In this document: one piece after another, positions 25,695 through 34,250 of the stretch
Layout of the letters: every line of letters begins with the position of its first letter
Position numbering within the stretch: the stretch's first letter is position 1
Assembly: GCA_963704855.1 (NCBI GenBank)
Contig: CAVPHY010000017.1
Coordinates: 124,001-188,000, forward strand
Length of the DNA stretch: 64,000 nt
Direction: 5' to 3'
Source: SZUA-36 sp963704855
GTDB taxonomy: Bacteria > Pseudomonadota > Gammaproteobacteria > Xanthomonadales > SZUA-36
Made by a program: the position numbers and the translations under genes
Notes under the pieces: generated by a model
The model's database searches: none
What the model was told of the DNA's origin: nothing
What the model saw: the letters and a program-made list of their open reading frames with translations, nothing else

Positions 25695-27188
25695 ATGAGC
25701 ACAAACATCAATAAAGTCGTGATCATCGGTGGTGGAACCGCCGGCTGGATGTCAGCAGCGCTGATCAAACGGGTGCTGGGTGATCGTACCGAAGTCGAAT
25801 TGGTTGAGTCAGAAACGATTGGCATTGTCGGTGTAGGTGAGGCCACGATTCCGCCAATTCAGCATGTCAACAGCGTTCTTGGTCTTGATGAAGCCGAGTT
25901 TGTGCGTGAGACCAAGTCGACCATGAAACTGGCTATCCGTTTTGAGAACTGGCGGGTAAAAGGGGAGAAGTACTACCACACGTTTGGGGCGCCCGGTAAA
26001 AGCCAGGCATTTTGTCATTTTCATCATTTCTGGACACGCGCTCAGCAGGCTGGTTTCAAAACCAACCTGTGGGATTATGATCTGAATTACCTGTGCGCCG
26101 AGGCCGGCAAGTTTGTCAAATTGCAGGTTCAGGATAACATGTGGGACTTGCCCTATGCCTATCATTTTGATGCCTCCCTCTATGGCGCGTTCCTGCGCAA
26201 ATATAGTGAAAAGCGTGGTGTAAAACGTACTGAGGGCCTGGTCGAACAGGTCAAAATCAATACCGAGAACGGTCATGTTGAATCGCTGGTTTTACAAAGC
26301 GGCAAGGTAGTTGAGGGTGATCTTTTTATCGACTGCTCGGGTATCCGGGGCTTGTTGATACACCAGAAACTTGGGACCGGATATGAAGACTGGGGTCACT
26401 GGCTGCCCTGTGACCGGGCCATGGCAGTGCCGTCAGAGCGCTTTGAGGAAACCGTACCTTATACGCGTTCTATCGCCCATTCGGCCGGCTGGCAATGGCG
26501 AATTCCACTGCAACACCGCAATGGCAATGGGCTGGTCTACAGCAGCAACCATTACAGCGATGATGAAGCCGCCGACATTCTTCTGAATAACCTGGAATCA
26601 AAAGCCATCGCTGATCCCAAGATCATCCCGTTCAGACCAGGGCGTACCCGCAAGCAGTGGAACCGAAACGTCGTCGCGGTTGGACTTTCCAGCGGCTTCC
26701 TCGAGCCACTTGAATCGACCAGCATCTACCTGATCCAGTCGGCGATCGTGCGTTTGTTGCACCTGTTTCCACATGCCGGTGTGACACCTGAACTGGTGGA
26801 TGAATACAACCGGCAATCGAAACGGGAATACGAGTTGATCCGTGACTTTATCATCCTGCACTACTATCTCAACGAACGCGATGACAGCCAGTTCTGGCGT
26901 GACGCACGCAATATGGACGTGCCCGGGCGTCTGACGGAAAAAATTGCACTGTTCCGGGCCAATGGCAGCCTGGTACAGGACCAGTTGGATGTTTTCCTCG
27001 AGCCCTCGTGGTTGCAGGTGATGCTGGGGCAGGGCGTGATGCCACAGGATTATCATCCGATTGCCGGCAGCCTGAGTGATGCACAACTCAAGGATAAGCT
27101 GGTTAAAACGATGCAGCTCAAAAAGGAACCATTACCCAAGATTCCATCTCACGATGAGTTCCTGAAAATTTTTTGCAATAAAAGTTGA
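25695..27188 (+). CDS. Flavin-dependent tryptophan halogenase-family protein
   Basis: A 497-residue FAD-dependent halogenase homologue. The FAD loop is VVIIGGGTAGWMSAALIKR. The catalytic lysine position is filled by Lys78 in STMKLAIRFENW, the WxWxIP motif by GWQWRIP, and the second active-site acid by Glu340 in LEPLESTSIYLIQ. These correspond to Lys79 and Glu346 of PrnA. Relatives are often encoded beside carbohydrate TonB-dependent receptors, where free tryptophan is an unlikely substrate and the true one is not known. No flavin reductase gene is in the window. It follows the receptor after a terminator, on the same strand. Confidence 0.9.
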   Translation: MSTNINKVVIIGGGTAGWMSAALIKRVLGDRTEVELVESETIGIVGVGEATIPPIQHVNSVLGLDEAEFVRETKSTMKLAIRFENWRVKGEKYYHTFGAPGKSQAFCHFHHFWTRAQQAGFKTNLWDYDLNYLCAEAGKFVKLQVQDNMWDLPYAYHFDASLYGAFLRKYSEKRGVKRTEGLVEQVKINTENGHVESLVLQSGKVVEGDLFIDCSGIRGLLIHQKLGTGYEDWGHWLPCDRAMAVPSERFEETVPYTRSIAHSAGWQWRIPLQHRNGNGLVYSSNHYSDDEAADILLNNLESKAIADPKIIPFRPGRTRKQWNRNVVAVGLSSGFLEPLESTSIYLIQSAIVRLLHLFPHAGVTPELVDEYNRQSKREYELIRDFIILHYYLNERDDSQFWRDARNMDVPGRLTEKIALFRANGSLVQDQLDVFLEPSWLQVMLGQGVMPQDYHPIAGSLSDAQLKDKLVKTMQLKKEPLPKIPSHDEFLKIFCNKS

Positions 27189-27228
27189 GGCTTAGGCACG
27201 CGGGCAGACGAGCAATGCGCACTGCCTG

Positions 27229-29115
27229 TTATCTGCCAAGTTCCAGCACCATGACGGAACGCGCAGGCAGGGTTATGCTGGTTTCAAGCTTCAGTTCTTC
27301 ACCACTGATTATATCCAATGCCGATCGGTAACCCTGTAAACGCTCGCTAAAGCGAGAAAGCTCGAGCCGGGTGTCCTCGGCGTTCTTGTTCAGAACCACC
27401 ATTACGCTGTCATTGGCATCATACCGGAAATAGACATAGGTTCCTTTCTCGGGTCTGAAGTGCGTCAGCCGGCCTGTATGGATCACCGTTTTGTCACGTC
27501 GCCAGGTTAACAGGTTTTTCAGAAAAGCCTGCGCCTGAAGTTCATGTTCGGTCAGGCCCTTACCGGTAAATCCGTTCTTGCGGTCAGCTTTCCAACCACC
27601 CGGAAAATCACTGCGGATGATGCCGTGGTCTTCGACACCCGGGTTGGACATCAGGATCTCGGTGCCATAATAGATTTGCGGTACACCACGCATGGTGAGC
27701 ACATAGGCCAGCGCCATGCGGAACAGCTCATCATCTTCACCCAGTTGTGTATAAATACGACTCATATCGTGGTTATCCGGGAAGACCACCAGCGAGGCCG
27801 GGGCCGGATAGACAAAGTCGTTGGCCAGCGCGCGGTAAAGGCCAAGCAGGCCGAGTTGACGTAAATCTTCTGTTTGGCTTCCCTCTTCGGAGACCAGACC
27901 CCAACGCAATGCGTTCTGCAATGGAAAATCCATCAGCGTTGGCAGGTGGGAAACATAGCCGTCGCGATTATCGTTACCAGCCTGCCAGTAAGCGATACCC
28001 GAGGGGTTGTCCGTCCATTCTTCACCAACGACGTTGAAGCCGGGGTATTCGAGCATTACACGCCGCGACCATTCGGTCAGGTAAGTCTTGTCCGGGTAAG
28101 GGTAGGTATCCATGCGAATACCGGCCAGGCCCAGGTATTCAACCCACCACAATGCATTCTGGGTCAGGTAATCGGCCAGTAGTGGATTACGCTGGTTGAG
28201 GTCGGGCATGGTTTCAACAAACCAGCCGTCAGAAAACGAACGCCTGTCAGAATCGGCAGCATAAGGGTCCTGTTCGCTGATATGTTCATGCGAGGTTACC
28301 TGCCATTCGTCCTGGTGGTTCAGCCAGTCATCGGTGGGCAGGTCCTGCATCCACCAGTGGGAACTGCCAATATGATTGATGATCATGTCCATGATGACAC
28401 CGATACCCATCGAGCGCGCACTTTGGACCAGTTCGCGATACTCCCCGTTACTGCCATAGCGCTGGTCAACACGGTAAAAGTCGGTAGTTGAATAGCCATG
28501 ATAGGAGTAACTTGGCATCTTGTTTTCGAGCAGCGGGTTCAGCCAGATAGCGGTAAACCCAAGCTCTGAAATGTAATCAAGCCGATTTGCAATCCCCTGT
28601 ATATCACCGCCATGTCGGCCACCAGGGTTTGAACGGTCAACCGTGTCACCCATACCCTCGACATTATCGTTATCCGGATTTCCATTGGCGAAACGGTCGG
28701 GTGTGATCAGGTAAATATTATCTGCAGATGAAAACCCTTTGGTATGTGCTGGATCAGGGTTTTTCTTCAGCAGTTGGTATCGATGGGTTATGGCCTTCCC
28801 GTCATGCGAGAAAGTGATATCGAATGCGCCAGGTTTTGCTTCAGATCCTATATCAAGATACACGAACAGGTAGTTCGGGCTTTTTACCCGTGTGACACGC
28901 TCGACTCTGACACCGGGATAATTTAGCGCAACATCATACTTCGCGATATTCTCGCCATGCACCATCAATTGCAAGCCGGCTTCCTTGAAGCCGGTCCACC
29001 AGTTTGGTGGCTCAACCCGCAGCGTTGAACCCTCGCCGGACCATGCATGGGTCGACATCAACAAGACAGAAAGGAAACACCAGGTGACAAATCGGGGGTA
29101 AGCTATTTTGATCAT
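27229..29115 (-). CDS. Exported GH13 alpha-amylase/neopullulanase-like (SusA type)
   Basis: A 628-residue GH13 enzyme with a signal peptide (MIKIAYPRFVTWCFLSVLLM), so it is probably periplasmic. An N-terminal cyclomaltodextrinase-type domain (residues about 30-115, RVEPPNWWTGFKEAGLQLMV) precedes the barrel. Catalytic residues, numbered from the chosen ATG, are Asp336 (GIRMDTYP), Glu365 (VVGEEWTD) and Asp450 (FPDNHDMSR). A small C-terminal sheet domain follows. It should cut starch, pullulan or cyclodextrins into maltose-size products. The gene is divergent from the GH97 gene, and an operator-like site lies 41 bases upstream of its start. An in-frame start six codons earlier is possible. Confidence 0.93.
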   Translation of the reverse strand: MIKIAYPRFVTWCFLSVLLMSTHAWSGEGSTLRVEPPNWWTGFKEAGLQLMVHGENIAKYDVALNYPGVRVERVTRVKSPNYLFVYLDIGSEAKPGAFDITFSHDGKAITHRYQLLKKNPDPAHTKGFSSADNIYLITPDRFANGNPDNDNVEGMGDTVDRSNPGGRHGGDIQGIANRLDYISELGFTAIWLNPLLENKMPSYSYHGYSTTDFYRVDQRYGSNGEYRELVQSARSMGIGVIMDMIINHIGSSHWWMQDLPTDDWLNHQDEWQVTSHEHISEQDPYAADSDRRSFSDGWFVETMPDLNQRNPLLADYLTQNALWWVEYLGLAGIRMDTYPYPDKTYLTEWSRRVMLEYPGFNVVGEEWTDNPSGIAYWQAGNDNRDGYVSHLPTLMDFPLQNALRWGLVSEEGSQTEDLRQLGLLGLYRALANDFVYPAPASLVVFPDNHDMSRIYTQLGEDDELFRMALAYVLTMRGVPQIYYGTEILMSNPGVEDHGIIRSDFPGGWKADRKNGFTGKGLTEHELQAQAFLKNLLTWRRDKTVIHTGRLTHFRPEKGTYVYFRYDANDSVMVVLNKNAEDTRLELSRFSERLQGYRSALDIISGEELKLETSITLPARSVMVLELGR

Positions 29116-29155
29116 GGATATGATTCTAAACACTTATACGTGTGTTTTTGTATTT

Positions 29156-29169
29156 TGCAAACGTATTCA
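29156..29169. promoter_or_regulatory. LacI-type operator between GH13 and GH97 genes
   Basis: TGCAAACGTATTCA is the exact reverse complement of the site at 22573-22586, and the identity extends to one more base. It lies in the divergent promoter region, 41 bases from the GH13 start and about 87 from the GH97 start, so one repressor could govern both directions. A second CG-centred sequence, ACACTTATACGTGTGT, is nearby at 29130-29145. Confidence 0.65.
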
Positions 29170-29255
29170 GGTCGTGATGGGTGGATTAGACAGCCCCGCT
29201 ACTCTACTGTCATCAGCCTATGTCAATTTCCCGGACTCTGCTTTCAGACCAGCCT

Positions 29256-31292
29256 ATGACTTTTATACGCACACTCATCTTCAGTCTGATCATGTTGATA
29301 TTCAGCCAGTCGCTAATGGCACTGGAGTCCGTTTCCTCACCTGACGGCACTATCGTATTCTCCGTTTCAAGCAACGACAAGAACTGGCTGGTCTACACGG
29401 TGACCTTTCATGGTGAAGTGGCAATTGCCGAGTCGCGCCTGGGTTTGCGTTTCAGAGAACAAAAAGGTCTTGATGAGAATTTCGTCATACAAAAGACGGA
29501 AAGGCATATTGTTGACGATACATGGGAGCAACCCTGGGGTGAGCGTCGCCGGGTACGCGATCATCACAGTGAAATGTTCATCCAGCTAATGGATGACACC
29601 GAAAGGCGTCTCGATCTGCGGGTTCGTGTTTTCAATGATGGTGTTGGCTTTCGTTACGAGGTCCCGACCCAGACCGGTTTGGACAAAGTTGAAATCGTGG
29701 AAGAACTGACCGAGTTTCACCTGCCAAAAGAAGCCACGGCATGGTGGATACCCGGACGTGCATACAACCGTTATGAATACCTGTATAGGCAGACCGGTCT
29801 TGATGCCATACAACTGGCGCATACACCAATGACTGTGAGAACACCCACCGGTATGCACCTCAGTCTCCATGAGGCTGCACTGGTCGATTATGCCGGTTAT
29901 GTGCTCGATCACCGTCGTGAAAACGTGTTCCAGACCAATCTCACACCCTGGTCTGATGGAACCAGGGTTAAAACCAGCACCCCATTCAATACACCCTGGC
30001 GCACCGTGCAGATTTCAAAAGATGCCGTTGGTTTGTTAAATTCCAACCTGATTCTGAATCTCAATGAACCCAATAAGCTTGGAGATGTGTCATGGGTTAA
30101 ACCGGGCAAGTATGTGGGCATCTGGTGGGCCATGCATATACGTGACCGGACCTGGGGCAGTGGGCCTATTCATGGCGCCACTACTGCCGAGACCAAGCGC
30201 TACATGGATTTTGCCGCAAAATACGGTTTTGACGGTGTACTGGTTGAAGGCTGGAACCTGGGCTGGGACGGCGACTGGTTTTTCAATGGTGACCTTTTCA
30301 GCTTTACCAAGAGTTATGAAGACTTCAATATTGCTGAAGTATCCGCCTATGGAAAATCCAAAGGTGTGCGTCTGATCGGGCATCATGAGACTTCCGGCAA
30401 TGTCACCAATTATGCGAAGCAGATGACTCCGGCACTGGATTTGTACGAGGAAAACGGTGTCCGCCAGGTCAAGACAGGTTATGTGGCCGATGCCTCTGAC
30501 ATCAAGCGTGTCGATGAAAACGGCATCGCACATTATGAGTGGCACGATGGTCAGTTCATGGCAGAACAGTACCTCTTGTCGGTTACAGAAGCAGCCAAGC
30601 GGAAGATCAGTATCATCACGCATGAGCCGATCAAGGATACCGGCCTGCGTCGCACCTACCCCAACTGGATAAGCCGTGAAGGCGCACGTGGCCAGGAATT
30701 CAACGCCTGGGGTGATCCACCCAACCCACCTGAGCACACCGCCATATTGCCCTATACCAGGATGTTGTCCGGGCCAATGGATTTCACACCGGGAATTTTC
30801 AACCTGACATTTCAGGGTATGGATTCGGATCAACGTGTGCAAACGACATTGGCAAAACAATTGGCGCTGTACGTGACCCTTTACAGCCCCGTTCAGATGG
30901 CGGCCGATTTGCCAAAAAACTATGAGGCACGGCCGGATGCATTCCAGTTTATTGTCGATGTTCCGACCGATTGGGAGGAAAGCATTGCGCTGGCAGGAGA
31001 GGTCGGTGACTTTGTCGTATTCGGTCGTAAGGATCGAAACTCGAATGACTGGTATATTGGCGCTGTCACGGATGAACAGGCCAGGAAGGTAGAGCTGTCT
31101 CTGGACTTCCTGGATAAGAATCTAAACTACACGGCCCGGATTTACCGTGATGGGGTCGATGCCCACTGGAAAACAAACCCCTACTCAATTGCAATTGAGG
31201 AAATCAGGGTAAGCAGTGAAAGCACTATCAAGTTAATGTTGGCAGCGGGTGGCGGAGCAGCCATACGTATAAAGGCGGGAGAATCCAGGTGA
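29256..31292 (+). CDS. GH97 alpha-glucosidase (SusB type, inverting)
   Basis: A 678-residue glycoside hydrolase of family 97 with an N-terminal signal peptide (MTFIRTLIFSLIMLIFSQSL). An N-terminal beta domain (about 25-270) is followed by a TIM barrel and a C-terminal sheet domain. Glu457 (ITHEPIKDTG) and Glu481 (RGQEFNAW) are 24 residues apart, as are Glu508 and Glu532 of Bacteroides SusB, and HHETSG supplies a further acid. The presence of these glutamates points to the inverting, calcium-dependent type, releasing glucose from maltodextrin ends in the periplasm. An in-frame ATG at 29220 is an alternative start. Its stop overlaps the MFS start in GTGA. Confidence 0.93.
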   Translation: MTFIRTLIFSLIMLIFSQSLMALESVSSPDGTIVFSVSSNDKNWLVYTVTFHGEVAIAESRLGLRFREQKGLDENFVIQKTERHIVDDTWEQPWGERRRVRDHHSEMFIQLMDDTERRLDLRVRVFNDGVGFRYEVPTQTGLDKVEIVEELTEFHLPKEATAWWIPGRAYNRYEYLYRQTGLDAIQLAHTPMTVRTPTGMHLSLHEAALVDYAGYVLDHRRENVFQTNLTPWSDGTRVKTSTPFNTPWRTVQISKDAVGLLNSNLILNLNEPNKLGDVSWVKPGKYVGIWWAMHIRDRTWGSGPIHGATTAETKRYMDFAAKYGFDGVLVEGWNLGWDGDWFFNGDLFSFTKSYEDFNIAEVSAYGKSKGVRLIGHHETSGNVTNYAKQMTPALDLYEENGVRQVKTGYVADASDIKRVDENGIAHYEWHDGQFMAEQYLLSVTEAAKRKISIITHEPIKDTGLRRTYPNWISREGARGQEFNAWGDPPNPPEHTAILPYTRMLSGPMDFTPGIFNLTFQGMDSDQRVQTTLAKQLALYVTLYSPVQMAADLPKNYEARPDAFQFIVDVPTDWEESIALAGEVGDFVVFGRKDRNSNDWYIGAVTDEQARKVELSLDFLDKNLNYTARIYRDGVDAHWKTNPYSIAIEEIRVSSESTIKLMLAAGGGAAIRIKAGESR

Positions 31293-32782
31293 GACAAAAA
31301 CCACAACTTGGCTTCTGGCAGATCTGGAACATGTGTTTTGGGTTCCTTGGTATACAGTTTGGATTTGCCCTGCAAAATGCCAACGTCAGCCGAATTTTCC
31401 AGACCCTGGGTGCGGAGATCGATGAGCTGCCAATACTTTGGGTGGCCGCGCCCTTGACCGGACTGATCGTGCAGCCGATCGTCGGTTATTTCAGCGATCG
31501 CACCTGGAATCGACTCGGCCGTCGTCGCCCCTATTTTCTGGGCGGCGCTATCGTCGCCTCGCTGGCATTGCTGGTTATGCCCAACTCACCTTACCTCTGG
31601 GTTGCGGCCGGCATGCTCTGGATCATGGATGCCAGTATCAACATCTCGATGGAACCGTTTCGCGCATTTGTCGGTGACAACCTGCCCAAAAGTCAGCGTA
31701 CACTGGGTTTTGCCATGCAGAGCTTTTTCATCGGCACCGGCGCCATCGTGGCCTCTGCACTGCCCTGGATCCTGGCCAACTGGTTTGATGTCAGTAATAC
31801 GGCGGCTGCCGGCCAGATCCCGGACAGCGTCAAATGGTCATTTTATGCTGGCGGCGCAGTTTTTATGCTGGCTGTCAGCTACACCGTGTTTTCCAGCAAG
31901 GAGTACTCACCCGATGAAATTGCAGCGTTTGAAGAAGCCGAGGAAAAGACCGGAGACCCGGATTCGAATAAGCCGCGCGCCGCTGGACAATATCACAAGG
32001 GTGGTATCGGCTGGCTGATAGCCGGCGCTGCCTTGTGTAGTTGGATAATCGCACAGGGCCTGGATAAACAACTGTATATCCTGGCCATTGGTGCGATGGT
32101 ATTTGGTGTTATCCAGGTTGTGGCTGGAAGGATGCAATCGAAACAGAATGTGGACAATGGCCTTTACCATATTGTCGATGACCTGTTTCACATGCCGCGG
32201 GTCATGAAACAACTGGCGCTGGTACAACTGTTTTCCTGGTTTGCCCTGTTTGCGATGTGGATTTACACGACGGCGGCAGTGACCAGTTACCACTTTGGTT
32301 CCACTGATGTCACCAGCCAGGCCTACAATGATGGCGCCAACTGGGTGGGTGTGTTGTTTGCATCCTACAATGGCTTTGCCGCTATCGCGGCGTTGTTCAT
32401 TCCGCTGCTGGCACGCCGTCTGGGCTGCCGACTGAGTCACCTGGTTAACTTATCCGTCGGTGGTATCAGCCTGATCAGCTTTATGCTGATCAAGGATCCG
32501 GACTGGTTGATTCTGCCGATGATCGGTGTCGGCATCGCATGGGCCTCCATTCTGTCCCTGCCCTATGCCCTGTTATCTGATGTGCTGCCAACGGCGAAAA
32601 TGGGTGTTTACATGGGCATCTTCAATTTCTTTATCGTCATACCACAGTTGATCGCTGCCTCTGTGCTTGGCCTGTTGCTGCGGGAGTTTTTCAACGGCCA
32701 GGGAATTTATGGCCTGGTTATAGGTGGTGTGATGATGATACTGGCCGGATTTGTCTACCTTGTTGGTAGACAAACACGCTGA
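31289..32782 (+). CDS. SLC45/GPH-like MFS maltose-type transporter
   Basis: A 497-residue MFS carrier with 12 predicted helices, starting at a GTG that overlaps the GH97 stop (GTGA). The motif RLGRRRPYFLGGA marks the SLC45/sucrose carrier type. An insertion of about 40 polar residues (AAFEEAEEKTGDPDSNKPRA) sits in the central cytoplasmic loop. The carrier should move maltose or glucose released in the periplasm across the inner membrane with protons. It is more similar in design than in sequence to the carrier at 19699. The gene is second of four in the GH97-MFS-GH13-malQ unit. Confidence 0.9.
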   Translation: MRQKPQLGFWQIWNMCFGFLGIQFGFALQNANVSRIFQTLGAEIDELPILWVAAPLTGLIVQPIVGYFSDRTWNRLGRRRPYFLGGAIVASLALLVMPNSPYLWVAAGMLWIMDASINISMEPFRAFVGDNLPKSQRTLGFAMQSFFIGTGAIVASALPWILANWFDVSNTAAAGQIPDSVKWSFYAGGAVFMLAVSYTVFSSKEYSPDEIAAFEEAEEKTGDPDSNKPRAAGQYHKGGIGWLIAGAALCSWIIAQGLDKQLYILAIGAMVFGVIQVVAGRMQSKQNVDNGLYHIVDDLFHMPRVMKQLALVQLFSWFALFAMWIYTTAAVTSYHFGSTDVTSQAYNDGANWVGVLFASYNGFAAIAALFIPLLARRLGCRLSHLVNLSVGGISLISFMLIKDPDWLILPMIGVGIAWASILSLPYALLSDVLPTAKMGVYMGIFNFFIVIPQLIAASVLGLLLREFFNGQGIYGLVIGGVMMILAGFVYLVGRQTR

Positions 32783-32810
32783 ACCCGACCTGGCAAATTA
32801 GGAGAATTGC

Positions 32811-34190
32811 GTGATCAATCAATTTTCAAAACTCACAATAACCTGGCTGTTGCTCACATCCCTTTTCGGCATGAAGGCATATTCAGAAGAGGTTCTTATG
32901 CCTGTGCCCTATATTCAAATAAATCACCCCGAATGGAGTCGCAACGCGGTTATTTACCAGATCAACACACGCCAGTTCACAGCCGAAGGCTCCTTCGAGG
33001 CCGCCACTGGCCAGTTACCGCGGTTGAAGAAGCTGGGTGTCGATATCCTGTGGTTAATGCCGATACAGGAAATCGGCAAAAAGAACCGCAAGGGCAAGCT
33101 TGGCAGCCCGTATTCCATTCGTGATTACTACAGTGTCAACAGTGAGTTTGGTGACCTGGACAGCCTCAGGAAGTTTATCGACAGCGCCCATGAACTGGGT
33201 ATGTATGTGATCCTCGATTGGGTGGCCAATCACACCGCCTGGGATAACCCGATGCTGGAGTCACACCCCGAGTGGTACCAGCGCGATTGGAAAGGCGATT
33301 TTCACTCACCACGATGGACGGACTGGTCTGATGTGATCACGCTTGATTACAGGCAACCTGGTTTACGCCGTTACATGACCGATGCCATGAAATACTGGGT
33401 GGAAGAAGTGGGAATGGATGGTTTTCGTTGCGATGTGGCAGGGTTTGTACCGGTTGATTTCTGGAATACTGTACGTGCTGAGCTGGATGCCATTCGCCCT
33501 GTATTCATGCTGGCTGAGTGGGAGAGCCGCGATCTTCATGCCCACGCATTTGATGCAAGCTATGCCTGGAGTTGGCACGACACGATTCACGATATTGCAA
33601 GAGGCAAATCGGATGCCGGCGCCTTGAACGGGTTTCACTATACCGATGAAAATGCCTGGCCCAAAGACGCCATGCGGTTGCTGTTTACCAGCAATCATGA
33701 CAAGAACGCCTGGGAAGGAACACAATTTGAAACGTTTGGTCCGGCACTGGAGAACGCCATCGTGTTGTCATTTGTCAGCCGTGGAATTCCGATGATCTAC
33801 AACGGCCAGGAGGCCGGCAACGGCAAACGCCTGGCGTTTTTTGACAAGGACCCCATCGAATGGCAACCCCATCCATTGTCAGACCTGTTCCAGAAGCTGA
33901 TCAAACTCCGAAAAGGCAACAATGCACTCTGGAATGGTCGCTGGGGTGCGGACATGGTCCAGGTGGTCAATAGTTCGCCTGCGGAAATTTTCAGTTTTGT
34001 CCGCGCCAATGACAGGGACAAGGTATTTGCCGTGTTCAATTTCTCCAATAACAAACATAGCGTGTCGTTCTCAGGCACGTTGTACCACGATGAATACCGG
34101 GACTTTTCCAGCGGGCAAGAACTGTTGCTGGGTGCTGACAGCAGACTTGAACTGGAGCCCTGGAGCTACCGGGTTTTCACTCGACAATAA
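32811..34190 (+). CDS. Exported GH13 alpha-amylase-family enzyme
   Basis: A compact 459-residue GH13 enzyme with a signal peptide (MINQFSKLTITWLLLTSLFG), so probably periplasmic. The barrel opens with AVIYQINTRQFTAEGSFEAA. The catalytic residues are Asp208 (GFRCDVAG), Glu236 (MLAEWESR) and Asp297 (FTSNHDKN), and VILDWVANHT supplies the conserved Asn-His region. A C-terminal sheet domain (about 385-459) follows. It is shorter than the GH13 at 27229 and lacks its N-terminal domain. The start is GTG, with AGGAG nine bases upstream. It lies 28 bases after the MFS gene. Confidence 0.92.
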   Translation: MINQFSKLTITWLLLTSLFGMKAYSEEVLMPVPYIQINHPEWSRNAVIYQINTRQFTAEGSFEAATGQLPRLKKLGVDILWLMPIQEIGKKNRKGKLGSPYSIRDYYSVNSEFGDLDSLRKFIDSAHELGMYVILDWVANHTAWDNPMLESHPEWYQRDWKGDFHSPRWTDWSDVITLDYRQPGLRRYMTDAMKYWVEEVGMDGFRCDVAGFVPVDFWNTVRAELDAIRPVFMLAEWESRDLHAHAFDASYAWSWHDTIHDIARGKSDAGALNGFHYTDENAWPKDAMRLLFTSNHDKNAWEGTQFETFGPALENAIVLSFVSRGIPMIYNGQEAGNGKRLAFFDKDPIEWQPHPLSDLFQKLIKLRKGNNALWNGRWGADMVQVVNSSPAEIFSFVRANDRDKVFAVFNFSNNKHSVSFSGTLYHDEYRDFSSGQELLLGADSRLELEPWSYRVFTRQ

Positions 34191-34250
34191 GACCAAAACA
34201 CATGAACGATGCGATCCGGTCTTTGGCCGGACCAGGGAAAGAACAACCAA

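Noticed and set aside
34166..34250. GGTCTTTGGCCGGACC as a terminator or regulatory hairpin before malQ
   Set aside because: The stem is short and unstable and no T run follows.
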